Translations under genes and position numbers: made by a program
Notes under the pieces: generated by a model
The model's input: only the letters and a program-made list of their open reading frames with translations
What the model was told of the DNA's origin: nothing
Databases searched by the model: none
From: Candidatus Leptovillus gracilis
Lineage (GTDB): Bacteria; Chloroflexota; Anaerolineae; Promineifilales; Promineifilaceae
Assembly: GCA_016716065.1 (NCBI GenBank)
Contig: JADJXA010000015.1
Coordinates: 46,565 to 110,564 of the forward strand
Direction of reading: 5' to 3'
DNA: 64,000 nucleotides
Shown here: positions 45,861 through 55,181 of the stretch, piece after piece
Numbering within the stretch: position 1 is the first letter of the stretch
Layout of the letters: every line of letters begins with the position of its first letter

Positions 45861-47453
45861 ATGAGACGATGGAATGGGTGGGGTGATACCACCACGGATT
45901 ATCCTCTACCGGCTGCGGCCGTTGAATTCCTGACAGCACGGGTTGGACCCGGCGCGCCGCAGCGCGACGCGGCGTTGGCCGACGTGGTCACCGGCGTGCC
46001 GCCCTCCCGTCTGTCGGCCCACAAACTCATCAACCAGGAGCCAGAAACACGGCTGCGCCACGCCTGCGGCCAGAGTTTGCCCGATTGGGTGGCGATGCGC
46101 TACGGCCGTTTCCCGGCCTTCCCCGATGGCGTCGCCTTCCCCACCGTAGACGCCGAAGTGCGGGAACTGATCCAATACGCCATTGAAACTGGCGTCACAA
46201 TCATCCCCTATGGCGGGGGAACCAGCGTCGTCGGTCACATCAACCCGCAGCCGGGCGATGCGCCGGTGCTGACGGTGGACCTGGGGCGGCTGAACCAACT
46301 GCGCCACTTCGACCGGCACAGCCTGCTGGCGACCTTTGGCGCGGGCACGCCAGGGCCAGACGTAGAGGCGCAGCTTCGCGCCCACGGCTGCACGCTGGGC
46401 CATTACCCGCAGTCGTTTGAACTGTCGTCGGTGGGCGGCTGGGTGGTTACACGCTCCAGTGGGCAGCAGTCCAGGGGCTACGGCCGTATCGAAGACCTGT
46501 TCGCCGGCGGCACACTCGAATCACCGGCCGGGACGTGGACGCTGCCGCCCCACCCTGCCTCGGCTGCCGGGCCAGATTTGCGCCAATTGGTGCTTGGCTC
46601 TGAGGGGCGGCTGGGCATCCTGACGGAAGCCACCGTGCGCGCCCGCCCACTGCCGGAAAGCGAAGAGTTCCACGCAGTGTTCTTCCCCAGTTTTGCCCAG
46701 GGGCAAACGGCCGTGCGCCAGATGGCCCAGGCGGGTGTACCCGTCTCCATGCTGCGGCTGAGTACGGCCGTCGAAACCACCACCACCCTGGCCCTGGCCG
46801 GGCATGAACGGCTTATCGGTGGGCTGGAGGCCCTGCTGGGGCTGCGCGGCGTGGACAAAGACAAAGCCATGCTGATGATTGGCGCGACGGGCAGCAGCGC
46901 GCTGGTGAAGATGGCGCGCAAAACAGCCATCGAAGCCGCCAATGAATACGGCGGCGTCCACGTGGGACAAACTTTTGGCAAACAATGGATCAAGGGTCGC
47001 TTCCACACGCCCTATTTGCGCAACACTTTGTGGGAAATGGGTTACGCGGTGGATACGCTGGAAACGGCCGTCCCCTGGTCCAACGTAGACAAAACCATAA
47101 CTGCCATCGAAGCGGCGCTGCACACCACCCTGGCCGACGAAGGCGAAAAGGTCCACGTCTTCACCCACCTGTCGCACGTCTATACGACCGGGGCCAGCAT
47201 CTACACCACCTATCTGTTCCGGCTGACCAACGACCCAGAAGTGGTGTTGGCGCGGTGGGGCAAATTGAAGGCGGCGGCTTCGACGGCCGTGGTCGCCAAC
47301 CAGGGAACCATCAGCCACCAACACGGCGTGGGCGTAGACCATGCGCCCTATCTGGCAGCGGAAAAGGGCGAATTGGGCATGGCCGTCTTGCAAGACGCCC
47401 TGCGCCGCTTCGACCCCTACGGCGTGATGAATCCTGGGAAATTAGTGGGGTAG
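45861..47453 (+). CDS. AGPS-like FAD-binding oxidase
   Basis: 530 residues. It begins RRWNGWGDTTTDYPL and carries the PCMH FAD domain (VTIIPYGGGTSVVG, SSGQQSRGYGRIEDLFAGG, LVLGSEGRLGILTEATV) and a C-terminal GISHQHGVGVDHAPYL-type motif with the His cluster of alkylglycerone-phosphate synthase. AGPS swaps the acyl chain of acyl-DHAP for a fatty alcohol, the ether-lipid step. Related bacterial enzymes oxidise lactate or glycolate, so the reaction is not certain. It has an AAAGGAG site and is followed by the dyad element and glpD. Confidence 0.85.
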   Translation: MRRWNGWGDTTTDYPLPAAAVEFLTARVGPGAPQRDAALADVVTGVPPSRLSAHKLINQEPETRLRHACGQSLPDWVAMRYGRFPAFPDGVAFPTVDAEVRELIQYAIETGVTIIPYGGGTSVVGHINPQPGDAPVLTVDLGRLNQLRHFDRHSLLATFGAGTPGPDVEAQLRAHGCTLGHYPQSFELSSVGGWVVTRSSGQQSRGYGRIEDLFAGGTLESPAGTWTLPPHPASAAGPDLRQLVLGSEGRLGILTEATVRARPLPESEEFHAVFFPSFAQGQTAVRQMAQAGVPVSMLRLSTAVETTTTLALAGHERLIGGLEALLGLRGVDKDKAMLMIGATGSSALVKMARKTAIEAANEYGGVHVGQTFGKQWIKGRFHTPYLRNTLWEMGYAVDTLETAVPWSNVDKTITAIEAALHTTLADEGEKVHVFTHLSHVYTTGASIYTTYLFRLTNDPEVVLARWGKLKAAASTAVVANQGTISHQHGVGVDHAPYLAAEKGELGMAVLQDALRRFDPYGVMNPGKLVG

Positions 47454-47458
47454 GCTCA

Positions 47459-47492
47459 AGATTGGACCAATCTTTAGAGATTGGTCCAATCT
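47459..47492. repeat. 33-bp dyad element, copy 3
   Basis: The same half-sites as the copies at 20584 and 25280 (AGATTGGACCAATCT and AGATTGGTCCAATCT) with a 4-base spacer TTAG in place of CCA. It lies 6 bp after the oxidase stop and 23 bp before the glpD start. Confidence 0.85.
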
Positions 47493-47515
47493 CACTGTCA
47501 TTGCGGGAGAAAATT

Positions 47516-49264
47516 ATGTGGACGGGTGATTGGCGTGAAGAAGTTTGGCGGGAGTTAGACCAACCGTGGGACCTGGTTATCGTCGGCGGTGGCATAACGG
47601 GCGCGGGCATTTTGCGCGAGGCGGCGCGGTTGGGGCTGCGGGCGCTGCTGGTAGAGCAGAAAGATTTCGCCTGGGGCACATCCAGCCGCTCCTCCAAACT
47701 GGTGCATGGCGGGCTGCGTTATCTCAAGGAAGGCAAAATCGGTCTGACACGCGCCTCGGTGCTGGAACGGCAGCAGTTATTGGCCGAAGGGCCAGGGCTG
47801 ATTGACCCGCTGGGCTTTTTGCTGGCGACCTACAAAAGCGATAAAACCGGCCGTCTGGTCTTCCGCGCCGGGCTGACGGTTTACGATTTGTTGGCGCTGC
47901 AATGGAGCCACAAGTATTACAGCCCACGCGACTTCCAGATGCTCGCGCCGCACCTGACCAGCGCCGGGCTCAAGGGCGGCTTCCGCTACGGCGACGCCCA
48001 GACAGACGACGCCCGGCTGGTGCTGCGCGTCATCGCCGAGGCGGTGGCCGATGGCGGCGTCGCCATCAACTACGTCGCCGCCGAAGCTGTGCTGCGGGAT
48101 GAAAACGGCCGTGTCACCGGCCTCACGTTAGGCGACGCACTCACCGGGCAAACGGCCGATGTCACAGCGCGCGTCGTGGTCAGCGCCACCGGAGCCTGGG
48201 CCGATACGCTGCGTGAACAGGTGGGCGGCGCGGCCAAGATACGGCCGCTGCGCGGCAGCCACCTGGTCTTTCCCAATTGGCGTTTGCCGGTGGCCCAGGC
48301 CATCAGCTTTTTACACCCCATTGACCAACGCCCGGTGATGATTTTCCCTTGGGAGGGCGTGACTCTGGTGGGTACAACCGACGTGGACCACCACAATTCG
48401 CTGGACAAAGAGCCGTGTATCTCGCCCGACGAAACGGCCTACTTGTTGGCGGCGGTGGAAGCGCAGTTCCCATCGCTGGGCATTGGCCTGGGCGACGTGG
48501 TGGCCGCCTTTGCCGGGGTGCGCCCGGTGATTGGCAGCGGCAAAGAAGACCCATCGGAAGAATCGCGCGACCACGTAGTCTGGGTGGAAAACGGTCTGCT
48601 GACGGTGACCGGCGGCAAGCTGACCACCTTCCGCCTCATCGCCCTGGACGCGCTGAAGGAGGTGCGCCACCTGCTGCCCGATTTGCCGCAAGCCGACAAC
48701 AACCTGCCGGTGCTAAATCCGGTGGACGTGGCCCTGCCCGGCGGCGAACAATTAGCCGAAGAGGTACGCCGCCGCCTGTTGGGGCGCTATGGCGCGGCGG
48801 CCCCGGAATTGGCGGCCGCGGCGCAGCCGGGCGAACTGGAGGTTATCCCCGGCACGCAGACGGTGTGGGCGGAACTACGCTGGGCGGCCCGCGCCGAGGC
48901 GGTGGTTCATCTGGATGATTTGCTGCTGCGGCGGGTGCGCCTAGGCATTTTGCTGCCGGCGGGCGGCGCAGCGCTGCTGCCACGCATTCAGGCCATTTGT
49001 CAGGCGGAGTTGGGGTGGGATGACGGCCGTTGGCAAAGCGAACAGGCGGCTTATCTGGCGCTGGTACGCGGCTGCTACAACATCCCCGACGCGGCGCTCG
49101 TCCCGGATTGGCGGGCGCTGCTGGCCGCTGCGAAGCAAGCTGAGTTGGCGGATGTGGCGGACGAGACGGATGGGGGATGGCAGCGGCCGCTGCTGCTGGC
49201 GACGGCCGTCGGGTTGGTAGTCGTGGGATGGTATCTGTTTACCCGAAGAATGGCACGCGGGTAA
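47516..49264 (+). CDS. glpD: Glycerol-3-phosphate dehydrogenase with C-terminal membrane anchor
   Basis: 582 residues. FAD-dependent oxidation of glycerol-3-phosphate to DHAP. The dinucleotide site is DLVIVGGGITGAGILREAA, followed by SRSSKLVHGGLRYL and the substrate-side GTTDVDHH. AFAGVRPVIGSG and VTGGKLTTFRLIALDAL complete the oxidase core. The final residues (about 556-575, LLLATAVGLVVVGWYLFTRR) form a single membrane span, which is unusual since GlpD is normally peripheral. The start at 47516 has a GGGAGA site. DHAP made here is the precursor for the neighbouring AGPS-like enzyme. Confidence 0.93.
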   Translation: MWTGDWREEVWRELDQPWDLVIVGGGITGAGILREAARLGLRALLVEQKDFAWGTSSRSSKLVHGGLRYLKEGKIGLTRASVLERQQLLAEGPGLIDPLGFLLATYKSDKTGRLVFRAGLTVYDLLALQWSHKYYSPRDFQMLAPHLTSAGLKGGFRYGDAQTDDARLVLRVIAEAVADGGVAINYVAAEAVLRDENGRVTGLTLGDALTGQTADVTARVVVSATGAWADTLREQVGGAAKIRPLRGSHLVFPNWRLPVAQAISFLHPIDQRPVMIFPWEGVTLVGTTDVDHHNSLDKEPCISPDETAYLLAAVEAQFPSLGIGLGDVVAAFAGVRPVIGSGKEDPSEESRDHVVWVENGLLTVTGGKLTTFRLIALDALKEVRHLLPDLPQADNNLPVLNPVDVALPGGEQLAEEVRRRLLGRYGAAAPELAAAAQPGELEVIPGTQTVWAELRWAARAEAVVHLDDLLLRRVRLGILLPAGGAALLPRIQAICQAELGWDDGRWQSEQAAYLALVRGCYNIPDAALVPDWRALLAAAKQAELADVADETDGGWQRPLLLATAVGLVVVGWYLFTRRMARG

Positions 49265-49615
49265 ACACGGATAATACAGATTTTCGCGGATAACGATGAC
49301 CAAAAACTGCGTTAATCCGCTGCACCGTAACATCTCAATAATCGGGGGAACTTCCGAGAGGTTTGTCGCTATCGCCACGGCCGTCTTTAGCCCTGTTTAC
49401 GGGGCGTCATTTTTTAGCCTGGGGCTTTAGCTCCAGGCGCAGGGGATAACCGGCGACGACCAGCGCTAAAGCGCCGGTCTACAAAACAACGCCGGGTAAA
49501 CCCGGCTTTTACCTCTTTGCCACCGATTGACCCCTAAAATATTGAGAAGATTCGCTGCATCCGTGAAAATCCGCGTTCAATTTTGAACGCGAAGCTGTCA
49601 GTATTTCGCCAATGC
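49265..49615. other. Intergenic region rich in hairpins and spacer repeats
   Basis: It holds CGGAT-type repeats (49270-49310) and an imperfect hairpin GCCTGGGGCT/AGCTCCAGGC (49417-49438). A terminator-like hairpin GCCGGGT-AA-ACCCGGC followed by TTTT (49491-49510) is also present. No ORF was seen. Confidence 0.55.
49491..49510 (+). terminator. Intrinsic terminator downstream of glpD
   Basis: 7-bp GC stem GCCGGGT/ACCCGGC with a 2-base loop in the perfect form and a TTTT run directly after. It is 230 bp beyond the glpD stop. Confidence 0.5.
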
Positions 49616-49720
49616 TTTGCCCTGGTGTGATAGTAGGGACGGGACAGGCGGGAGACAAGGCGTTGGTGATTGGCAAAAATGTTGTCCCGCCCCTACGGCT
49701 GGATCGCAAATTGAGAATTG
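49616..49720. mobile_element. MITE-like element, left-truncated copy
   Basis: Shares TTTGCCCTGGTGT, TAGGGACGGGAC, GGTGATTGGCAAAAATG, TGTCCCGCCCCTACGGCTGG and the terminal CAAATTGAGAATTG with the full element at 58276-58465. The left terminal repeat is not recognisable. Confidence 0.75.
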
Positions 49721-49800
49721 CTGATAGGAGCAGTCCAGGGGCATAACCATGATAAACTTCAACACGAAACGTGACATTGGTTCAAAAGCTTCAAGGCGCA

Positions 49801-49806
49801 TATAAT
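49801..49806 (+). promoter_or_regulatory. -10 box upstream of the small lipoprotein
   Basis: Consensus TATAAT with a weak -35 TTGGTT 18 bp upstream, 53 bp before the lipoprotein ATG. It would also serve the acylation genes downstream, as no other promoter is evident before 50401. Confidence 0.45.
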
Positions 49807-49858
49807 TCCACCGATTTGCACTCTGGCCGGTAATCTGGCCCTCTTGAGGAAACATGTC

Positions 49859-50239
49859 ATGACCAAACGCCTGATTATTTTACTCTTCGCCGCTGTGCTT
49901 TTGCTGCTGGCGGCCTGCGGCGGCGGCGGCGAAGGCGATCCGGCGCAAACCGTGGAACAATACCTGCAAGCCAAAACCACCGGCGATGCAGAGACCATCC
50001 GCGCTTTGCTGTGCGCCGACATGGAGCAATTTCTGGAACGTGAAACGCGCACTTTCGACAGTGTGAGTGGTGTGCAGATTCAGGATATGGCCTGCACCCG
50101 CGACGGCAGCAGCGACGTAGTGCGCTGCCAGGGTAAAATCGTCGCCACTTACGGCACAGAAGACACCGAGTTTCCCCTGACCAATTATCGCGTCGTCCAG
50201 GAAGATGGCGAGTGGAAATGGTGTGGGGAAGCGGAGTGA
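49859..50239 (+). CDS. Small lipoprotein, NTF2-like
   Basis: 126 residues. Signal peptide IILLFAAVLLLLAACGG with lipobox LLAAC. The remainder (PAQTVEQYLQAKTTGDAETIRALLC ... YRVVQEDGEWKWCGE) has the helix-then-sheet pattern of NTF2/DUF4878-like lipoproteins. Function unknown. It precedes the microprotein and acyl-relay genes on the same strand. Confidence 0.75.
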   Translation: MTKRLIILLFAAVLLLLAACGGGGEGDPAQTVEQYLQAKTTGDAETIRALLCADMEQFLERETRTFDSVSGVQIQDMACTRDGSSDVVRCQGKIVATYGTEDTEFPLTNYRVVQEDGEWKWCGEAE

Positions 50240-50263
50240 TCATTGTGAATTGTGAATTGTGAC

Positions 50264-50383
50264 GTGCGGAACAAAGTATTGAGTCGGGAGAATTTGCTGG
50301 TGGTGGGGCTGTGTGTGCTGGTGGTTTTGCTGATCATTGTGACGACGGACAGTGCGCCGCAGTGGATTTATCAGGGATTTTAG
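50264..50383 (+). CDS. DltX-like membrane microprotein (putative acyl shuttle)
   Basis: 39 residues. The N-terminus is basic (RNKVLSR), a single membrane span covers residues 11-27, and a short outside tail ends in W-I-Y-Q-G-F at the stop codon. In Dlt systems a one-span microprotein (DltX) ends in a hexapeptide whose Tyr, three from the end of the motif, carries the acyl group from the MBOAT protein to the SGNH transferase. Both topology and terminus match here, and an MBOAT, SGNH proteins and an ACP follow. The start codon is GTG at 50264; an in-frame GTG at 50252, inside a heptamer tract, is an alternative. No strong ribosome site. The role is inferred. Confidence 0.65.
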   Translation: MRNKVLSRENLLVVGLCVLVVLLIIVTTDSAPQWIYQGF

Positions 50384-50400
50384 ACAAGTAATCGTTGCCA

Positions 50401-51465
50401 ATGCTGCGCCATCATTCTCTTCATCATTCCCCGGTTGTACACAAGTTAATCGGTATCCTGGCTCTGGCGCTGCTGGCGGCCTGCAACGGCCGTTCCCCCA
50501 TCCCTACCACCATCATCGCCACCACCACGACCTCACCGACCACCACTACCTCACCAACCGCCTCGCCCACCAGCACGGCCGTACCCACCGAGACGCCCAC
50601 CCCGCAGCCGACCACAACGACCACGCTGACGGCCACACCCACACCAACACGCGCACCTACGGCGACGGCAACGGCGACGGCAACGGCCGTTCCCCCCCAG
50701 GCAGTGGTCAACGGCCTCACGTTAGACCAATTTCTGCTCATGGACGCAGCCACCCAAGACCACATCCGCGACATCTACGCCCTGGGGCAGCAGTTAGGGC
50801 GCAGCCCCAATGCTTTCTCCAAGATAGGCGACAGCGTCGTTCTGACGCCCCATTTCCTGGCCCGCTTCGACAGCAACCAGTACAACCTGGGCATTTACGC
50901 CCATTTACAGGCGACCATCAACCAGTATGCCGGCTCCTTTGCCCGCTTCGGTCAGGCCGCCGATGTGGGCCTGTCGGCGCGCACCCTGTTCCAGTTGGGC
51001 TGGGCTGACCGGGACGTGTGTCTGCCAGACGAAAACGCCATCGCCTGCGAGATTCGTCTGCAAAACCCCAGCATCACCCTCATCCGCCTGGGGACCAATG
51101 ACCAGATCGCAGCCGATTTTGCGGCCAACATGGGCAAACTGATCGAACAACTGCTGGCCGAAGGCATTATCCCCGTCCTCAGCACCAAAGCCGATCGCTT
51201 TGAAGGCGAAGTCAATGCCAATAACATCATTTTGCGTGAACTGGCTGCCGCGTACCACATTCCGTTGTGGGACTATGACGTAGTGGCCGAGACACTGCCA
51301 GACCGGGGATTGTCTGGTGACGGGATTCATCTCACCATGTCCGGCGCCAACGATTACACCCAGGCCGGCGTGCTGGAAAAAGGCTACCCGGTCAGCGATT
51401 TGACGGCGCTGATGGTTCTGGACGCCATTCGCCAGGTGGTGGCCGTCGCCCAACCCAATTCTTAG
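50401..51465 (+). CDS. SGNH-hydrolase-like lipoprotein 1
   Basis: 354 residues. Signal peptide with lipobox LLAAC, then about 60 residues of Thr/Pro-rich linker (ATTTTSPTTTTSPTASPTST type). The C-terminal domain has SGNH blocks: block I FSKIGDSVV with the nucleophile Ser, block III IRLGTNDQ, and block V GDGIHLT (Asp-x-x-His). Exported and anchored, it could deacylate or transfer acyl groups on a surface polymer. The next gene, 10 bp on, is a paralogue. ATG at 50401 is used; a TTG at 50395 is possible. Confidence 0.8.
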   Translation: MLRHHSLHHSPVVHKLIGILALALLAACNGRSPIPTTIIATTTTSPTTTTSPTASPTSTAVPTETPTPQPTTTTTLTATPTPTRAPTATATATATAVPPQAVVNGLTLDQFLLMDAATQDHIRDIYALGQQLGRSPNAFSKIGDSVVLTPHFLARFDSNQYNLGIYAHLQATINQYAGSFARFGQAADVGLSARTLFQLGWADRDVCLPDENAIACEIRLQNPSITLIRLGTNDQIAADFAANMGKLIEQLLAEGIIPVLSTKADRFEGEVNANNIILRELAAAYHIPLWDYDVVAETLPDRGLSGDGIHLTMSGANDYTQAGVLEKGYPVSDLTALMVLDAIRQVVAVAQPNS

Positions 51466-51475
51466 GACCCAAACG

Positions 51476-52567
51476 ATGAGCCGCTTACACTGCCGCCACG
51501 CCATCAACATGTTACCTCTGACCGCCTTATTCACGGCCGTTACCCTGCTGCTGGCCGGCTGCCAAACCCTGGCCGCCCAACCCGCCGCCGACCTGCCCAC
51601 GCTGCACCCAACGGCCGTACTGCCCACCGCCACCCTCCAACCCACCACCCAACCCACCGCCCAGCCGACTACCCAACCCACCATCCAACCCACCACCAAC
51701 CCCACCAGCCAACCAACCACCACACCAACCCGCTACCACACTTACACCAGTTCACCCACACCTACCCCCATCCCCCCCGGCGCGCAAATCAACGGCCTGC
51801 CCAAAACGGCGTTTATTGTGCTGCCAACGGCCGTACAGACCAACATTCGCGCCATCGCCGCCGCCGGGCAGACGATGGACCGCCGCCCCCAGGCATTCGC
51901 CAAATTGGGCGACAGCGGCGCGGCCACGGCCGATTTCCTGATGCGTTTTGACCAGCGCGTCTTCGACCTGGGCGATTACGCCTATCTCCAGCCGACCCTT
52001 GATTACTACAAAGGCTCCTGGGTGCGCTTTGGCGCGGCGCTGCACGTGGGGCTGCACGGCACGGCCGTCTTCCGCACCGAATTGGTCACCGAACCGCGCT
52101 GTAACCCCAACGAACACATGTTGGCCTGCGAATTTCGCCTGCACAACCCCAGCATCCTGCTCATTGCCCTGGGAACCAACGACCAGAGCGACCAGTTTGA
52201 CGACCGTCTGGAAAAAATTGTGACCTACGCCATAGACAACGGCGTCATCCCCGTCCTCATCACCAAAGCCGACCGCTACGAAGGCGAAGACAACCGCAAC
52301 AACAACGACGTGCGCCGCATCGCCGCCCAATTTAATGTGCCGCTGCTGGATTTTGACCTGCTGGCCGACACACTGCCCAATCGCGGCCTGGGGTCAGACA
52401 ACATTCATCTGACGCACTATGAGCGCTATGAATACGTCTCGCCAGAAGCGTTCCAGCGTGGCTACAGCGTGTATAACCTGGCCGTCATCATGATGATAGA
52501 CGAGATTCGGGCGGTATTGACCCAGGAAACGGCCGTTCCCTCTTTCGATATTTCCACCCTGCCGTGA
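51476..52567 (+). CDS. SGNH-hydrolase-like lipoprotein 2
   Basis: 363 residues, paralogous to the preceding gene. Lipobox LLAGC, a Thr/Gln/Pro-rich linker with TTQPTAQP-type repeats, then block I FAKLGDSGA (Ser), block III IALGTNDQ, and block V GSDNIHLTHYE (Asp-x-x-His). The stop overlaps the MBOAT start, indicating translational coupling. The two paralogues may act on different acceptors or at successive steps. Confidence 0.8.
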   Translation: MSRLHCRHAINMLPLTALFTAVTLLLAGCQTLAAQPAADLPTLHPTAVLPTATLQPTTQPTAQPTTQPTIQPTTNPTSQPTTTPTRYHTYTSSPTPTPIPPGAQINGLPKTAFIVLPTAVQTNIRAIAAAGQTMDRRPQAFAKLGDSGAATADFLMRFDQRVFDLGDYAYLQPTLDYYKGSWVRFGAALHVGLHGTAVFRTELVTEPRCNPNEHMLACEFRLHNPSILLIALGTNDQSDQFDDRLEKIVTYAIDNGVIPVLITKADRYEGEDNRNNNDVRRIAAQFNVPLLDFDLLADTLPNRGLGSDNIHLTHYERYEYVSPEAFQRGYSVYNLAVIMMIDEIRAVLTQETAVPSFDISTLP

Positions 52568-54003
52568 TGAAGAATTTAATGGCAATGGACAAAGGCAGAA
52601 AAGGGCAAAACGGGTGGGGCTGGGTGTTGTTGATTGGCAGCACGCTGGCGATCTACTGGCTGCAAGCGCCGTTGGCTCCCCGCTTTGCCGACACCCTGCT
52701 GCCTACGGCCACCCTGGCCCTGGCTGTACTTGGCTGGCTGCTGACCCGCCCACCGGACGCCGCCGCCCGCCAAACCACCTGGCCTGAAGACCGCCTGACG
52801 CTGTTCGTTTTATTTGCCCTGGTCGTAGGCATGGCCTTCAATCGCTACCTGGACGGCGCCTATCGTCTGACCGCTTCACGGCCGCCCTCCCCCTGGCTAA
52901 CGGCCGTCGCCCTGCTGCTGCTCGGCGGCTTTGTTCTGCTCATCGCTCGCCTGACCGACCGGGCCGATCAGCGCCGTGTGTTGACCGGCAGCATTGTACT
53001 GGTCGTGGGTTTGTTTGTGGTGTTAAAAAGTGCACCATTGGCGACGGCCGCTGCCCAATTCTGGCGTTCGCTCAGCGGCCAAAACCCATCCCTGGCTGCC
53101 CCCGCCGACCTGGCCTGGTTAGGCTTCTCCTACGTCGCCTTCCGCCTCATCCACACCTTGCGCGACCGGCAAACCGGCCTGCTGCCCCACCTCTCGCTGC
53201 GCGAGTATGTCACCTACATCATCTTCGCCCCGGCTTTTATCGCCGGGCCAATAGACCGCGCCGAGCGCTTTGTGCAAGATATACGCGCCCTGCCACAGTT
53301 GGTCGTCCTGGACGCCGCCCGCTTTGGCGAGGCCGGGCTGCGCATCGCCGCCGGGCTGTTCAAAAAATTGGTGATCGCCGATTCGCTGGCGCAAGGGATG
53401 TCATTAACGGCCGTCAACGCCACCCAAGTCACCTCCCCGCTGGCTTTGTGGGCGCTGCTGTATGGCTACGCCCTGCGCCTCTACTTCGATTTTGCCGGCT
53501 ACACGGACATCGCCATCGGCGTCGGGCTGCTGTTGGGCATTCGCCTGCCGGAAAACTTCAACCGCCCCTATCTCCAGACCAATATCACCACCTTCTGGCA
53601 AAGCTGGCACATGACTCTGAGCAGTTGGGCGCGGTTTTATGTCTTTACGCCGCTGTCGCGCACGCTGCTGCGGCGCAAACCCCGGCCGTCGCCCACCCTC
53701 ATCGTCTTCATCGCCCAAATCGCCACCATGACCACCATCGGCCTGTGGCATGGCCTCACCTGGACCTTTCTGATTTGGGGCCTGTGGCACGGCGTCGGGC
53801 TGTTCATCCACAAGCAGTGGAGCGACCGCACCCGCCGCTGGTATCGCGCCCTGGAAGGCAAGCCGGGGCAAAAACGGGCCTGGGCGCTGTTTGGCTGGTT
53901 TATCACCTTTCATTTTGTCGTCGTCGGCTGGGTCTGGTTCTTGCTGCCAGACGTGGACCAGGCGGCGGCGACGTTCGCCAAACTACTTGGCATAGGCTGG
54001 TAG
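52567..54003 (+). CDS. MBOAT-family O-acyltransferase (DltB/AlgI-like)
   Basis: 478 residues with about ten to twelve membrane segments. The MBOAT core reads NFNRPYLQTNITTFWQSWH, then MTLSSWARFYVFTPLSR and TTIGLWHGLTWTFLIWGLWHG with the conserved catalytic-funnel His. Relatives move acyl groups from a cytosolic thioester across the membrane. It lacks the C-terminal tyrosine hexapeptide that fused systems carry (it ends LGIGW), which fits with a separate shuttle microprotein upstream. ATG at 52567 overlaps the previous stop; GTG at 52564 is an alternative. Confidence 0.92.
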   Translation: MKNLMAMDKGRKGQNGWGWVLLIGSTLAIYWLQAPLAPRFADTLLPTATLALAVLGWLLTRPPDAAARQTTWPEDRLTLFVLFALVVGMAFNRYLDGAYRLTASRPPSPWLTAVALLLLGGFVLLIARLTDRADQRRVLTGSIVLVVGLFVVLKSAPLATAAAQFWRSLSGQNPSLAAPADLAWLGFSYVAFRLIHTLRDRQTGLLPHLSLREYVTYIIFAPAFIAGPIDRAERFVQDIRALPQLVVLDAARFGEAGLRIAAGLFKKLVIADSLAQGMSLTAVNATQVTSPLALWALLYGYALRLYFDFAGYTDIAIGVGLLLGIRLPENFNRPYLQTNITTFWQSWHMTLSSWARFYVFTPLSRTLLRRKPRPSPTLIVFIAQIATMTTIGLWHGLTWTFLIWGLWHGVGLFIHKQWSDRTRRWYRALEGKPGQKRAWALFGWFITFHFVVVGWVWFLLPDVDQAAATFAKLLGIGW

Positions 54004-54046
54004 CAAATTGTCAATGGTCAATGGTCAATCGTCAATCGTCAATTGG
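54004..54046. repeat. Heptamer repeat tract at the start of the membrane SGNH gene
   Basis: Six degenerate units (GTCAATG, GTCAATC, GTCAATT types) covering the gap after the MBOAT stop and the first codons of the next reading frame. Confidence 0.75.
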
Positions 54047-55150
54047 AGGGTGATTGGGCGGGTTTTGGGCAAAACGGCCGTTCTCTTTCTGCTGCTCAAC
54101 GCCCTGTTTGCCTGGTTATACCCGCTGGAAGCATTGGGGAAATTGTCGCTGTACAACCGACTGCTGCCAGGGCGGCTGCGCCTGCCCTACGGCGAAAATC
54201 CGGCCGAAAGCTACAACCTCAGCCTGCACAATGTGCCAGCCATGCTCGCCAGCCACGCCATCAGCCAGCCCAAAGGGGCCGACGAATTTCGCGTCCTGCT
54301 CGTCGGCGATTCAGGCACGTGGGGTTGGTTTTTGGACAATGCGGACACATTGGCCGGTCAGTTGAACGGGCTGGGGCTGGCAGCAGCCGACGGCCGTTCC
54401 GTGCGCGTCTACAACCTGGGCTACCCGGTCATGGCCCTGAGCAAAGACCTGCTGCTGCTGGATGCGGCCCGGCAAACCGACCCCGACTTGATCCTGTGGC
54501 CGGTGACGCTGGAATCATTCCCGCGTGATAAGCAGGTGTTCCCGCCGCTGGTGCAAAACAACCCGGAGCGCCTGCGCCGCCTGATTGCCACCTATGAGTT
54601 GGACCTGGATGCGGCGGACGGCCGTTTTGTCACCCCCACCTTTTGGCAGCGCAGCCTGGTTGGGCAGCGCCGCAGTCTGGCCGATTGGCTGCGCTTGCAG
54701 CAGTTTGGCTTCGCCTGGGCGGCTACCGGCATAGACCAGACCATCCCCGCCGAATTTGAACCGCGCCGCAGCGACTTCGAGGCCGACGTTAGCTGGCAGA
54801 CCTTCACCGAACCGGCCACTCTCACCACCGGCGACCTGGCCTTCGACGTGTTGACCGCCGGCTTCACCCTGGCCGGGGATGTGCCTGTCCTGCTGATCAA
54901 CGAGCCGATGTTTATCAGCCGCGGCCAGAACAGCGATTTGCGCTACAATTCTTTTTATCCCCGTTGGGCCTACGACCAGTATCGGGCAATGCTGGCGGCA
55001 GCGGCCGCTGCCCACGGCTGGCCTTACCTGGACCTGTGGGATGCCATTCCCGCCGCCGAATTTAGCGACACGCCGGTGCATCTGACGGCCGTTGGCAGCA
55101 AGTTGTATGCGGACATGGTGGCGGAGGGGATACGGCCGTTTTTGGAATGA
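54014..55150 (+). CDS. Membrane-anchored SGNH protein (DltD/AlgJ-like position)
   Basis: 378 residues from the ATG at 54014. The first about 12 residues are heptamer repeat sequence, so the functional start could be GTG at 54050. An N-terminal span (TAVLFLLLNALFAWLY) anchors an outside domain with block I FRVLLVGDSGTWGW (Ser). Block V reads SDTPVHLTAVGSKLYADM, where the Asp sits one residue further from the His than the usual Asp-x-x-His. Its place directly after the MBOAT gene is that of DltD-type transferases. Confidence 0.82.
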   Translation: MVNGQSSIVNWRVIGRVLGKTAVLFLLLNALFAWLYPLEALGKLSLYNRLLPGRLRLPYGENPAESYNLSLHNVPAMLASHAISQPKGADEFRVLLVGDSGTWGWFLDNADTLAGQLNGLGLAAADGRSVRVYNLGYPVMALSKDLLLLDAARQTDPDLILWPVTLESFPRDKQVFPPLVQNNPERLRRLIATYELDLDAADGRFVTPTFWQRSLVGQRRSLADWLRLQQFGFAWAATGIDQTIPAEFEPRRSDFEADVSWQTFTEPATLTTGDLAFDVLTAGFTLAGDVPVLLINEPMFISRGQNSDLRYNSFYPRWAYDQYRAMLAAAAAAHGWPYLDLWDAIPAAEFSDTPVHLTAVGSKLYADMVAEGIRPFLE

Positions 55151-55181
55151 TGAATGATGGATGATGAATGAGGAGCGGGGA

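Noticed and set aside
47459..47492. The dyad element as a rho-independent terminator
   Set aside because: The stem is perfect but AT-balanced and no T run follows any of the three copies; its position before start codons fits other roles better.
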